Positions 1 to 8,815 of a stretch of DNA of 35,402 nt are shown piece by piece. The notes under the pieces are model-generated. The model did no database searches. It worked only from the letters and a program-made list of their open reading frames with translations, and was not told where the DNA came from. A program made the position numbers and the translations under genes. The stretch is from Sunxiuqinia dokdonensis. GTDB lineage: Bacteria; Bacteroidota; Bacteroidia; Bacteroidales; Prolixibacteraceae. The stretch is taken from positions 1 to 35,402 of the forward strand of contig NZ_LGIA01000174.1 of NCBI RefSeq assembly GCF_001270965.1. The letters run 5' to 3'. Positions within the stretch are counted from its first letter, which is position 1. The number at the start of each line of letters is the position of its first letter.

Positions 1-2034
1 GCGAATGTACAATTGGACCACCTCTGCTCCTTCAAATTTTCCCGTGTTTTTTAAGTTGACAGAAACCTCAATTGCCCCATCCTTTCCCATTGTTTTGGAT
101 GATAACTTCAGATCGGAATATTCAAAAGTGGTGTAGCTCAAGCCAAAGCCAAACGGAAACAGTGGCTCAAATCCGGCATCTAAATAATGCGAGGTATTGC
201 CAAGCGAATGCTGGGTGGCTTCGGCAGGTATTTTATTGATATCGGTCCATTGCTGATAGTCAGCCGGGCGACCTGTATTTTTATGGTTGTAGTAAATTGG
301 AATTTGCCCCACGGTTTTGGGGAAAGTAACCGGCAACTTTCCGGAAGGAGTGGTTTTGCCAAAGAGCATGTCGGCCAGGGCTGGTCCGCCCATGGTTCCC
401 GGATGCCAAGCATAGAGCACCGCATCGGCTTTTGCCAGCTCCTTTTGAATAGTCAGCTGGCGTCCGGCCATAATCACCAACACAACGGGCTTCCCGGTTT
501 CGGCCACGGCTTCCAGCAATTCCGACTGGGCACCTTGCAAATTCAGGTTGGCCAGGCTGTGTGCTTCGCCCGAAAGGATGGATTCTTCGCCCAAAAACAA
601 CAACACCACATCCGACTTTTTGGCGGCTTCAACCGCTTCGGCAAAACCTTCGGTGGTTTTGGTCCGGCTGATTTTCAGGCCACGGGCAAAATTAACCTGA
701 TCGGCTCCCAGCATTTCTTTAAGGGCCGTTAGTGGCGTAATGGTGTTCTCTTTTTTTCCATCGAAAACCCAGGTTCCCATTTGATCGTGCGGAGCATCGG
801 CCAACGGGCCAATTACAGCGACCGATGAAAGATCGTTTGAGAGGGGCAGTAATTCATTTTTATTTTGAAGCAAAACAAAGCTTTCGCTGGCCGCTTCCTT
901 CGCTATCTGTAAGTTTTTTTCTGAAAGGATGGATTTGGCAGCTGCCGACTCATCCGTGTAGGGCTTGTCGAACAAGCCTAAATCAAGTTTAAGACGCAAA
1001 ATATTGGCGACATATTCGTCGATAGTGGCCAGATCAATGGTTCCTTCATCAAGTAAGGCCTGTACATGATCAACATAGGTACTGGTGGCCATTTCCATAT
1101 CAATTCCGGCTTTCAGCGCCTTTTCAGCAGCTTCTTTGCTGTTGGCCGCAAAACCGTGGGCAATCATCTCGGTAATCGATGCCCAGTCGCTCACCACCAT
1201 TCCGTTGTAGTTCCATTCTTTTCGAAGAATTTGTTTCAGGGTGAATTCGTTTCCACTGGCTGGCACGCCATTCAAATCATTGAAAGCCGACATAAAAGTT
1301 GCCACTCCGGCATCGGCTGCCACTTGAAAAGGAGGCAGGTAATCGTTGCGCAGCTGGACTTCTGGAATCAGGGTGGTGTTGTAGTCACGTCCGCCTTCGG
1401 CAGCTCCGTAGCCCACAAAGTGTTTGGCGCAGGCAGCAATGGTATTGGGCGCACTCAGGTCGTCGCCCTGGAAACCTTTGATCATCGCTTTTGCCATGAC
1501 CGAGGTCAGGTAAGTATCTTCGCCGCTACTTTCGGCAATGCGCCCCCAGCGTGGATCGCGCGAAATATCAATCATGGGTGCAAAGGTCCAGTGAATGCCT
1601 TCTGCAGCGGCTTCTTCAGCAGCCACAGCCATCGCTTTTTCAGCCAGCTCTGCATTCCATCCGGCGGTTAACCCAAGCGGAATGGGCATGATGGTGCGGT
1701 AACCATGAATCACATCGCGGGCAATGACCAGCGGAATGCCCAAGCGGCTTTCTTCAACCGCCACTTTTTGCAGTTCGTTCACTTCACGGGCACCAACCAG
1801 GTTCAAAATCGACCCCACTTTTCCATCTCTAATGGCTTGTTTGGCCTCTTCGGGTCTGCCCAGCTGACCAGGATCAAACTGCGACATTTGCCCCAATTTC
1901 TCCTGGAGAGTCATCTTGGAAATCAGTTCTTCAATCTTCCGCTCGTTTTGTTCTTTCTTCTCTGAAGAAGTGCTTGCCTGGGCTCCGTTTAGCAGGAGCA
2001 AGCCAAGTAAAAATAGTAAAGTAGCTTTCATCAT
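1..2034 (-). CDS. bglX: GH3 beta-glucosidase (BglX-like), 3' end cut by window edge
   Basis: The frame is open from ATG at 2034 to base 1, giving 678 codons without a stop, so the C-terminus lies outside the window. The start is followed by a secretion signal (ATLLFLLGLLLLNGAQA), which predicts a periplasmic enzyme. Family 3 features are clear: a KLGQMSQ segment near the N-terminus, the RDPRWGR segment, the AKHFVGYG segment, and the catalytic nucleophile Asp283 in MVVSDWASI. The (alpha/beta)6 domain follows (VLLFLGEE, GKLPVTFP), then the start of the fibronectin-like C-terminal domain (FEGAEVVQLYIR). Compared with about 765 residues for E. coli BglX, roughly 80-90 residues are missing. The family hydrolyses terminal beta-linked glucose (some members xylose) from oligosaccharides. 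It lies 69 bp downstream of the PKD lipoprotein and is probably the last visible gene of the SusCD operon. The family call is firm; linkage preference cannot be read. Confidence 0.95.
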   Translation of the reverse strand, partial: MMKATLLFLLGLLLLNGAQASTSSEKKEQNERKIEELISKMTLQEKLGQMSQFDPGQLGRPEEAKQAIRDGKVGSILNLVGAREVNELQKVAVEESRLGIPLVIARDVIHGYRTIMPIPLGLTAGWNAELAEKAMAVAAEEAAAEGIHWTFAPMIDISRDPRWGRIAESSGEDTYLTSVMAKAMIKGFQGDDLSAPNTIAACAKHFVGYGAAEGGRDYNTTLIPEVQLRNDYLPPFQVAADAGVATFMSAFNDLNGVPASGNEFTLKQILRKEWNYNGMVVSDWASITEMIAHGFAANSKEAAEKALKAGIDMEMATSTYVDHVQALLDEGTIDLATIDEYVANILRLKLDLGLFDKPYTDESAAAKSILSEKNLQIAKEAASESFVLLQNKNELLPLSNDLSSVAVIGPLADAPHDQMGTWVFDGKKENTITPLTALKEMLGADQVNFARGLKISRTKTTEGFAEAVEAAKKSDVVLLFLGEESILSGEAHSLANLNLQGAQSELLEAVAETGKPVVLVIMAGRQLTIQKELAKADAVLYAWHPGTMGGPALADMLFGKTTPSGKLPVTFPKTVGQIPIYYNHKNTGRPADYQQWTDINKIPAEATQHSLGNTSHYLDAGFEPLFPFGFGLSYTTFEYSDLKLSSKTMGKDGAIEVSVNLKNTGKFEGAEVVQLYIR

Positions 2035-2049
2035 TTTTTAGAATAGAAA

Positions 2050-2079
2050 ACCTGGCCTGCCCCAATCGGGCAGGCAGGT
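2050..2079 (-). terminator. GC-rich hairpin between PKD lipoprotein gene and GH3 gene
   Basis: An imperfect inverted repeat (ACCTGGCCTGCCC, four-base loop, GGGCAGGCAGGT) lies in the 69 bp between the two genes. No good U-tract follows on the minus strand. It may therefore be a partial terminator or an mRNA-stability hairpin that sets the enzyme level relative to the SusCD components, rather than a full stop. Confidence 0.4.
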
Positions 2080-2103
2080 CTTCAGCTTTCATTCAAATTG
2101 TAA

Positions 2104-3870
2104 TTAGTTGATTTTTGCCGACTTAATACCCTCGACGTGAGGACCGGACAATTCATCAAAATAGAATTCGTGTGTACCCTCTCCGGTTCCTGGATTCAGC
2201 ATGATCCGGATAATATCGTAGAAGTCGTGGCTAACGGCTGCCGCCGGGTCAGTCACATCATTGGTGAACACATCGCCGGCAGATCCATTGTTGGCCACAC
2301 CAGCAAAATCATATTCAGCCATTTCCCAAGTGTTGTCTTCCTGAATGGTGTAATTCAACTCAACACCAGACATCCAGGCATTTCCGCCCCAGTCGGTATT
2401 TTCCAGTTTCAACAACACCACATCGCCAGCTTTTCCATAAACCATCATTTTGAAGGTTGAAATCGAGCGCAAATCAAAGCGGTAGCCAGCAGGCAGTTTC
2501 ATATTGGCATTAGCCCATTGGTTGTTGGTTTTTGAATACATGGCAACCTGTGAACTGCGGTTAGGATAGATGCGAGACGGATTAGCCACAACAGAAACAA
2601 AACAGTCTTCGCCATTTACGTTGGCCAAAGCCACCTCGCTGAAGTCGTTGTACATCACCATCTCATCCAGCAGGAATGGCACATAGTCAGGATGGTTAGC
2701 GGCAACGGTAACCGTTTCAGAAAGGGTCAACTCACCGATTGAGGTGCTGACATGAGCAGAGATCACATATGTTCCGGCACGCATGTAGGTATGCGAAACT
2801 ACATCTGAATACTCATCGGCTGTAACCGTTTCACCATCTCCAAAGTCGAAAACTACTCCATTGATCGCCTGTCCGGCAGGAATATCCATGTTAGTCAGTG
2901 AAGCTTCATAAGTATTGGTCTCAGTAGCCTCAGCCACTGACAACTCTGCAGTAACCGAAGGTTTAACATAGCCTTTGGGAATTAACTGAAAATGCCAGGC
3001 ATTACCTTCTACACGGTCGATGGCAACCAACTCGAGTAAGTTTTCTTCAATTTTCAACACTTCATAGGAGCCATCGACTGCACCCACATCAAACACGGGA
3101 AACATTGGCGTTGGACCTGAAAGTGTCAGGTACCATTTACCACCTCTTTCCTCCAGAAACCAACTTCCAGGTTGTGGATTGTAATCCACTACAAAATCCG
3201 AATCATCTTCATAGCCATTGCTGTATGCCGGATCATTAGCTACAAAATTCTTCACATAGCTTTGTCCATGGTTGGTCAGTGTGGCGATGAAACCATTCAC
3301 CTGGAAATTGATTTCATCGTCGTAAAGAACGCCAACAGCTTGCTTAGCCAACGGAGCAGCATTCCACCATTCCAGACCAACAGTTCCAGCAGGTCCAACC
3401 CCAAGGTGTCCCTGAGCTAAACTATCCAAAACCCATGTTTTCCCATCCAGATCGTCTACACCACCACTCAGGTAAATGAATTTCTCATTCGTAAAAATGG
3501 AATAATCTGTTTCTTCCTGAACGATTTGCGCCACCACCTTTTCTGTGAAAGCACCGGTATTTGTTGTAATTCTCAAGGTAATATCATAAGTTCCGGGCAG
3601 TGGATAATAGGCTGTAACCTCTTTTCCTTTTGCTGTATTGCCATTTCCCAAATTCCAACTTATTGAATGAATACCAGACACCTCGGTAGTATTCACCAGA
3701 TCAAAATGAAATTCGTCACTGCCCTGTGTCACCTGTACTGTTATTTCCTCCTCTGAAGGCGGATAGCTTTCACGAGCATCTCCCGTATCAAATTCCTGGG
3801 GTTCGCAAGCGGTGAATAAGATTGCCAATATTGACATTAGCAAGCTAATTTTTAACATATATTTTTTCAT
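2104..3870 (-). CDS. PKD-domain surface glycan-binding lipoprotein (SusE/SGBP position)
   Basis: The protein has 588 residues. I chose ATG at 3870 rather than an upstream in-frame codon because it gives a clean lipoprotein signal (MKKYMLKISLLMSILAILF-TAC) with the lipid-modified Cys22, and clears the SusD stop by 19 bp. Acidic residues after the cysteine fit export to the outer face of the outer membrane. Two PKD-like modules are visible, at about 28-105 (WNLGNGN, PGTYDITLRI) and 310-395 (FDFGDGETV, AGTYVISAHV). A beta-rich C-terminal domain at about 405-575 ends in FYFDEL and resembles a carbohydrate-binding jelly roll. No catalytic signature is seen. Its place directly after susD is where surface glycan-binding proteins usually lie, so it probably captures polysaccharide for the SusCD pair. 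The function is inferred from domains and position. Confidence 0.85.
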   Translation of the reverse strand: MKKYMLKISLLMSILAILFTACEPQEFDTGDARESYPPSEEEITVQVTQGSDEFHFDLVNTTEVSGIHSISWNLGNGNTAKGKEVTAYYPLPGTYDITLRITTNTGAFTEKVVAQIVQEETDYSIFTNEKFIYLSGGVDDLDGKTWVLDSLAQGHLGVGPAGTVGLEWWNAAPLAKQAVGVLYDDEINFQVNGFIATLTNHGQSYVKNFVANDPAYSNGYEDDSDFVVDYNPQPGSWFLEERGGKWYLTLSGPTPMFPVFDVGAVDGSYEVLKIEENLLELVAIDRVEGNAWHFQLIPKGYVKPSVTAELSVAEATETNTYEASLTNMDIPAGQAINGVVFDFGDGETVTADEYSDVVSHTYMRAGTYVISAHVSTSIGELTLSETVTVAANHPDYVPFLLDEMVMYNDFSEVALANVNGEDCFVSVVANPSRIYPNRSSQVAMYSKTNNQWANANMKLPAGYRFDLRSISTFKMMVYGKAGDVVLLKLENTDWGGNAWMSGVELNYTIQEDNTWEMAEYDFAGVANNGSAGDVFTNDVTDPAAAVSHDFYDIIRIMLNPGTGEGTHEFYFDELSGPHVEGIKSAKIN

Positions 3871-3889
3871 TGCATTGTCATTTAATCGA

Positions 3890-5419
3890 TTAATAACCAT
3901 CGTTTTGAACCAGTTTGAATTCACCTTCTGTTTTGTCTATTTCAGATTGTGGAATCGGCAGGTACTTTTTAGTTGATGCCCAGGTACGGTTCGAAGAATA
4001 TTCAGGAAGGTTTTCAGTTAAAGTACTGGCTTCGCCCCAGCGAACCAGATCCCAAAAACGCATCCCTTCACCCAGAAACTCACGACGTCTTTCAAGCTTA
4101 ACTAATTCCGCAGTGGGTGCTGCAGGATCCAAGCCGGCACGATCTCTGATCTCGTTAATGGCTACTTCGGCAGTCAACTCTCCGACAGGTGCCACACCAT
4201 GCACCACAATTAATTCAGCTGCATTCAGCAAAACTTCGGCATAACGGAAGATCCGCAGGTTGTTTTCGTAGTTCAGATCAACATCGCCCGGTGGCTCGTT
4301 GTAACCAGTGCGGGCTGCATATTTGGCCATGAAATAACCGGTATTTTGAAAACGGGGAGTATAAGTTCCATCAGCAAAATGATTGATGGAAGCACTCATA
4401 CGATCATCTCCATCTTCATAAATATCGAGAACTTCAGGACGCACGGGCCCAAAACCCCATCCTCCTTTATAAACAGACGAGCCACTCAGTTGGTCAACAC
4501 CGTTCAATTCATTGGGTGAAATAAACGCCGGCAGGTTGGTTCCGAAACCAGTCCAACCATCGCCCCATGTTTTTCCGCCATATTCACCCGGAAGATGATT
4601 CACTTCAAAAATTGATTCGTCACAGAATTCGCCTTCGCGAGTCCAAATAGAAGCAAAGTCGACCAAGCTGTAGTCGCCACTTTCGTATATTGCATTCATA
4701 TCTGCCAACACTTCGGCGTATTTTGACTCGTCATTTTGGTACATCACAACGCGAGCTTTCAGGAGCATGGCGGCTGCTTTCGTGGCGCGTCCTTCATCTG
4801 CACCACTTACATCCATGGGCAATTTGTCACCTTCCAAGGCAAAGTCTAAATCGTCAATGATCTCAGCATAAATTTCATCAGCGGTATATTGACGAGCAAA
4901 ATACGGAGATTCCAAGTCTTCCTCGAAATAAGGAATGTTTCCCCAGAATTTCCACAGCCAGTGCATGTAGTAGGCCCGCAAAAAATGAGCCTCTGCATTA
5001 TACTGAGCCAAAGCATCTTCTTCGACACCTACTGCATTTTCGCAAGCCGAAATGGCGTTATTACAACGAGCCAGTCCATTGTAATAAATGGTCCAAAGTC
5101 CTCCTGGTAGTTCATCGGGAGTAGCATCTAACTGTGACAACCGGTATAGTTGACCTTGGTCGCCTGCGTCACCCCCACCTTTAAAGATATCATCAGAACG
5201 AAGATCGGACAACAAAACGATACTATTATAGTTTTGATTTGCATAACTGTCAAACAGCAGAACTTGATAGCAGGAACCTAAGTTTGATAAGATAGCACCT
5301 TCAGTCGCTGTTCCTCCTGACTCCTGAGAAGCAGTAGGATAGTTGGTCAGGAAGTCATCATTACAAGACGTGAATCCCAGAATTGCAATGAAGACTATTG
5401 CTTTAATATATTTATTCAT
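3890..5419 (-). CDS. susD: SusD/RagB-family outer-membrane nutrient-binding lipoprotein
   Basis: The 509-residue protein starts with a lipoprotein signal (MNKYIKAIVFIAILGFTSC), cysteine at 19, followed by NDDF, an acidic stretch typical of surface-exported Bacteroidota lipoproteins. The N-terminal region has the family FLTNYPT segment, the middle shows helical TPR-like sequence (AEAHFLRAYYMHWLWKF), and the C-terminus has the hallmark ERRREFLGEGMRFWDLVRWG and a KKYLPIPQSEID ending. SusD proteins form the lid over a SusC barrel and deliver oligosaccharides to it. The gene follows susC by 21 bp and precedes the PKD lipoprotein gene by 19 bp, so the three are surely co-transcribed. Family assignment is firm; the ligand is not shown by sequence. 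Confidence 0.97.
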   Translation of the reverse strand: MNKYIKAIVFIAILGFTSCNDDFLTNYPTASQESGGTATEGAILSNLGSCYQVLLFDSYANQNYNSIVLLSDLRSDDIFKGGGDAGDQGQLYRLSQLDATPDELPGGLWTIYYNGLARCNNAISACENAVGVEEDALAQYNAEAHFLRAYYMHWLWKFWGNIPYFEEDLESPYFARQYTADEIYAEIIDDLDFALEGDKLPMDVSGADEGRATKAAAMLLKARVVMYQNDESKYAEVLADMNAIYESGDYSLVDFASIWTREGEFCDESIFEVNHLPGEYGGKTWGDGWTGFGTNLPAFISPNELNGVDQLSGSSVYKGGWGFGPVRPEVLDIYEDGDDRMSASINHFADGTYTPRFQNTGYFMAKYAARTGYNEPPGDVDLNYENNLRIFRYAEVLLNAAELIVVHGVAPVGELTAEVAINEIRDRAGLDPAAPTAELVKLERRREFLGEGMRFWDLVRWGEASTLTENLPEYSSNRTWASTKKYLPIPQSEIDKTEGEFKLVQNDGY

Positions 5420-5440
5420 AACTTCTTCTTTTTAAAATGA

Positions 5441-8400
5441 TTAGAAAGTAATATTTGCACCAACGATGATTGTTCTTGACTGCGGATAAATCCCTCTGTC
5501 AATACCAATGGTTGTATAGCCACCAGAGGCCACTTCAGGGTCAAAACCATCGTAATCTGTCAAAGTCACCAGGTTCTCTGCGGATACAAATACGCGCAAA
5601 CGAGAAATAGCCGCCTTTTGCAATAATTCTGTTGGTAAAGAATAGCCCAACTGGATATTTTTCAAACGAGCGTACGAACCATCTTTAATGTATAAATCGG
5701 ATGATCTCCAGTTACGGTTGCTGTTCTGTATGGTCATGCGTGGAATTCGGGTTGAAGTTCCCTCTCCGGTCCAACGATCAAGGATCCAGCTTGGACGGTT
5801 CATCGCCGGAATATCACCGCGTTGAGAGAAATCAAAAATGTCGTTGCCTAAAGTTCCTTGCCAGAACATATTAAAATCGAATTGCTTCCATTCTGCACCA
5901 ACTGTAAAACCATAAGTCCAGTCAGGCATGCCTTTTCCAATTTTTGTTTTATCATCATCGGTGATGCTTTCATCTCCATTCAAATCAACAAAGCGAACAT
6001 CTCCCGGCTTGGCATTTTCGCCAAACAAGTTGTTATAGGCGTCAGCCTCTGCTTGATTCTGAAGAAGGCCGTCAGTTTGATATCCATAGAAGTATGGGAA
6101 AACTTCGCCGTTCATACCTTTTACATAGCTTCCAACTCCTGAGGCTCCGGCGTTTTCGTAGATTGCTTCACCCGAGTCGTTCCCCATATTAATCAACTTA
6201 TTCTTCAAGTAAGTTGCATTGGCTGAGATATTATAGCTGAAATCACCTGCATTTCCGCGATAGCCTAACTCAAATTCCAATCCACTATTTTCCATATCGC
6301 CGGCATTTGCAATTGGCGCACCTTTTCCAACGTAACCGGGAATAGGCTGGGCAATAAGCATTCCATTGGTTGTTTTCTTAAAATAATCGAAACCAAACGA
6401 TAAGGCACTATTGAAAAAACGGGTATCGAATCCAAGGTCAATTTGTTCTGATTCCTCCCATTTTACGTCAGGGTTTGCCAGTTTCGATGGGCTACTACCG
6501 TACTGCATATACATATCGTCTCCCGATCCGAAGTAATAGTTCTGGTTTCCATCCATCAAGCTGGTATAGGCAAAGTTACCAATACGGTTGTTTCCATTGG
6601 TACCCCAGCTAGCTCTGATTTTCATATAGTTGAACCAGTCAGGGATGTTTTCCATGAAGGCTTCTTCAGTCACATTCCAGCCAATAGAAAACGATGGGAA
6701 AATAGCCCATTTGTTATTAGGTCCGAACGATGACGATCCATCGCGGCGAATTGTGGCCTGCAACATGTAGCGTTCGTCATAGTTGTAATCCAACCGACCA
6801 AAGTACGAAGCCAGCGTTTCGTTGGAAAAACCGCCTGTTCCTCCGGCCACGCGGCCCTCAGTAGGAGGAGCAATGGCATAGTCAATATTTGCTTTATTTG
6901 GATCATTCTCTAATAAATCATAATCGTCGCCGTATAGGTGACGAACAGTATATTCCTGTGCCGACTGTCCCAACAAGACGGTCAGGCTGTGTTTCTCCTG
7001 AAATACTTTATTGTAAGTCAGCGTATTTTCCAACTGCCAAGCGAATCCACGGTGCATATTTGAATATACATGACTCTGAGTCAAGTCTTTTCCCTGAGTT
7101 GCCAGGAAGTGTTCAAATTCATAGCCATCAGCGCCCCAAAAAGCCAAATCAACACCATAACTTGATTTAAACTTTAGGCCTTCGATCAAATCAATCTCAC
7201 CCCAGAAAGTAGAAACGAATTTATCTTCATTGCTTTGACCTCCGGTAGGTGCATTCAGCATACCAACCGGGTTCGCAATCTCTTGAAAACCTGACGGTGG
7301 AATAGAAAAAACCCGTCCTTCACTATCTTTCACAGCTGTAGGGTGCTGAGCCAAAACAGCATCAGGGTCTTCAGCATAAACCGGAACAAGCGGATTGAAA
7401 GTCAGAGCGCTTCCCAAAATCGAACCATACTCTGAGTTGGTTTCGATGCCACTTGACAATACACGAGAGTATCCTGCATTTACCCCTACCTTAATTTTAT
7501 TAAGGAAAGACCGATCAGCTTCAAATACATTGTAGGTCGTGTTCGTACGGATACTATAACGCTCATAGTTCGAACGACCATAATCACCACCGACAATACC
7601 TTCCTGATTCAGATAACCAAATGACAAGAAATAGGTCACGTCGTCGCTACCTCCATTAATGCTAATCTGATGTGATTCAACTGGCGCATCATAGTTGAAG
7701 GTCTCATCCTGCCAATCAGTTCCAACTCCCGCATTGGCAATTTGGTCAGCCGAATATCTGGGAGCATTATTATCATTCAATTCTGATTCGTTCATGATCA
7801 TCATGTACTCCTTGGCATTGAGTACTGATTTCTTTTTCCATGGATTTTGTAATCCATAGGAGAAATCGTAATTAATGGATGCTTTTCCTGATTTTCCCTT
7901 TTTTGTTGTGATCAGAATAACACCATTCGCGGCCCGTGCTCCATACACCGCAGCAGAAGCAGCATCCTTCAACACTTCAACCGACTCAATGTCGGATGGA
8001 TTTAAATAGCTGATGCCACCACCGACTGCCATACCATCAACGATATACAGCGGCTCGCTGTTATTAATTGTCCCAATACCACGAATCCTCACTTTTGAGT
8101 CAGATCCTGGTTGACCTGAACTTTGCGTAATTTGAACTCCGGACACACGTCCTTTCATCACATCTTCAATGCGGGTTGGTGTGGAATTCTCCAGTTCTTC
8201 AGAAGAAACGCTACTAATTGCTGCAGTAACAACGCTTTTCTTTTGTACGCCGTAACCAACAACAATCACCTCATCGAGGTCAGTATAATCAGAGGCAAGA
8301 ATAACATCAATCGTTGAACGGCCATCAACCTGAATTGTCTGACCTTTCATCCCAATGTAGGAGAATTCGAGTGTAGCATTCGATGGAACTTGCAAAGTAT

Positions 8401-8575
8401 AGTTACCATCGAAGTCGGTAATTGTTCCGGTAGTTGTTCCTTGAATAACTACCGATACCCCGGGTAGAGGTTGTCCATCATCTTTAGCGGTTATATTACC
8501 CGAAACGGAAATTTCCTGGGCATATAAACTCAGACTAAAGAAAGAACAGAATAAGAAAAATAAGATTCTTTTCAT
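5441..8575 (-). CDS. susC: SusC/RagA-family TonB-dependent outer-membrane transporter
   Basis: The 1044-residue protein begins with a signal peptide (MKRILFFLFCSFFSLSLYAQ). A carboxypeptidase-D-like regulatory domain follows at about 23-108 (GNITAKDDGQPLPGVSVVIQ, FSYIGMKGQ), then the plug at about 115-225 with the SusC hallmarks RIRGIGTINNSEPLYIVDG and LKDAASAAVYGARAANG. The remainder is a 22-strand barrel ending in TIIVGANITF with a terminal aromatic residue. It imports oligosaccharides across the outer membrane with energy from TonB. It is the first gene of the susC-susD-PKD-GH3 operon, and the regulator gene lies 240 bp upstream on the same strand. No strong TAnnTTTG element was seen in that gap. 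Length and domain order are normal for the family. Confidence 0.98.
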   Translation of the reverse strand: MKRILFFLFCSFFSLSLYAQEISVSGNITAKDDGQPLPGVSVVIQGTTTGTITDFDGNYTLQVPSNATLEFSYIGMKGQTIQVDGRSTIDVILASDYTDLDEVIVVGYGVQKKSVVTAAISSVSSEELENSTPTRIEDVMKGRVSGVQITQSSGQPGSDSKVRIRGIGTINNSEPLYIVDGMAVGGGISYLNPSDIESVEVLKDAASAAVYGARAANGVILITTKKGKSGKASINYDFSYGLQNPWKKKSVLNAKEYMMIMNESELNDNNAPRYSADQIANAGVGTDWQDETFNYDAPVESHQISINGGSDDVTYFLSFGYLNQEGIVGGDYGRSNYERYSIRTNTTYNVFEADRSFLNKIKVGVNAGYSRVLSSGIETNSEYGSILGSALTFNPLVPVYAEDPDAVLAQHPTAVKDSEGRVFSIPPSGFQEIANPVGMLNAPTGGQSNEDKFVSTFWGEIDLIEGLKFKSSYGVDLAFWGADGYEFEHFLATQGKDLTQSHVYSNMHRGFAWQLENTLTYNKVFQEKHSLTVLLGQSAQEYTVRHLYGDDYDLLENDPNKANIDYAIAPPTEGRVAGGTGGFSNETLASYFGRLDYNYDERYMLQATIRRDGSSSFGPNNKWAIFPSFSIGWNVTEEAFMENIPDWFNYMKIRASWGTNGNNRIGNFAYTSLMDGNQNYYFGSGDDMYMQYGSSPSKLANPDVKWEESEQIDLGFDTRFFNSALSFGFDYFKKTTNGMLIAQPIPGYVGKGAPIANAGDMENSGLEFELGYRGNAGDFSYNISANATYLKNKLINMGNDSGEAIYENAGASGVGSYVKGMNGEVFPYFYGYQTDGLLQNQAEADAYNNLFGENAKPGDVRFVDLNGDESITDDDKTKIGKGMPDWTYGFTVGAEWKQFDFNMFWQGTLGNDIFDFSQRGDIPAMNRPSWILDRWTGEGTSTRIPRMTIQNSNRNWRSSDLYIKDGSYARLKNIQLGYSLPTELLQKAAISRLRVFVSAENLVTLTDYDGFDPEVASGGYTTIGIDRGIYPQSRTIIVGANITF

Positions 8576-8676
8576 GAGTTAAAGTTTTTAAATAGCAAAT
8601 AATTTTTCCATAAAAATCAAAAATCTGATGGCAAACATGGTGGGAAAAAACCAGACACTCAAATAATATTCTACTT

Positions 8677-8739
8677 CATTAATGCTACATCCCTATTCAC
8701 ATCACCCCTACACAAATACAACAACACATACATTAATGC
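8677..8739. promoter_or_regulatory. Two copies of palindromic CATTAATGC upstream of susC
   Basis: CATTAATGC occurs at 8677-8685 and again at 8731-8739, 54 bp apart (about five helical turns), in the 240-bp gap between the regulator and susC. The inner CATTAATG is a perfect palindrome. These could be binding sites for the LuxR-type regulator encoded just upstream, but an AT-rich octamer can recur by chance. The rest of the gap shows no gene. Confidence 0.3.
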
Positions 8740-8815
8740 CTAACAATGAGCGACTTAACATTTTTTAACAACTAAAAACGCATACATCAACCAACAATGT
8801 GCTTTACAGCATGAT

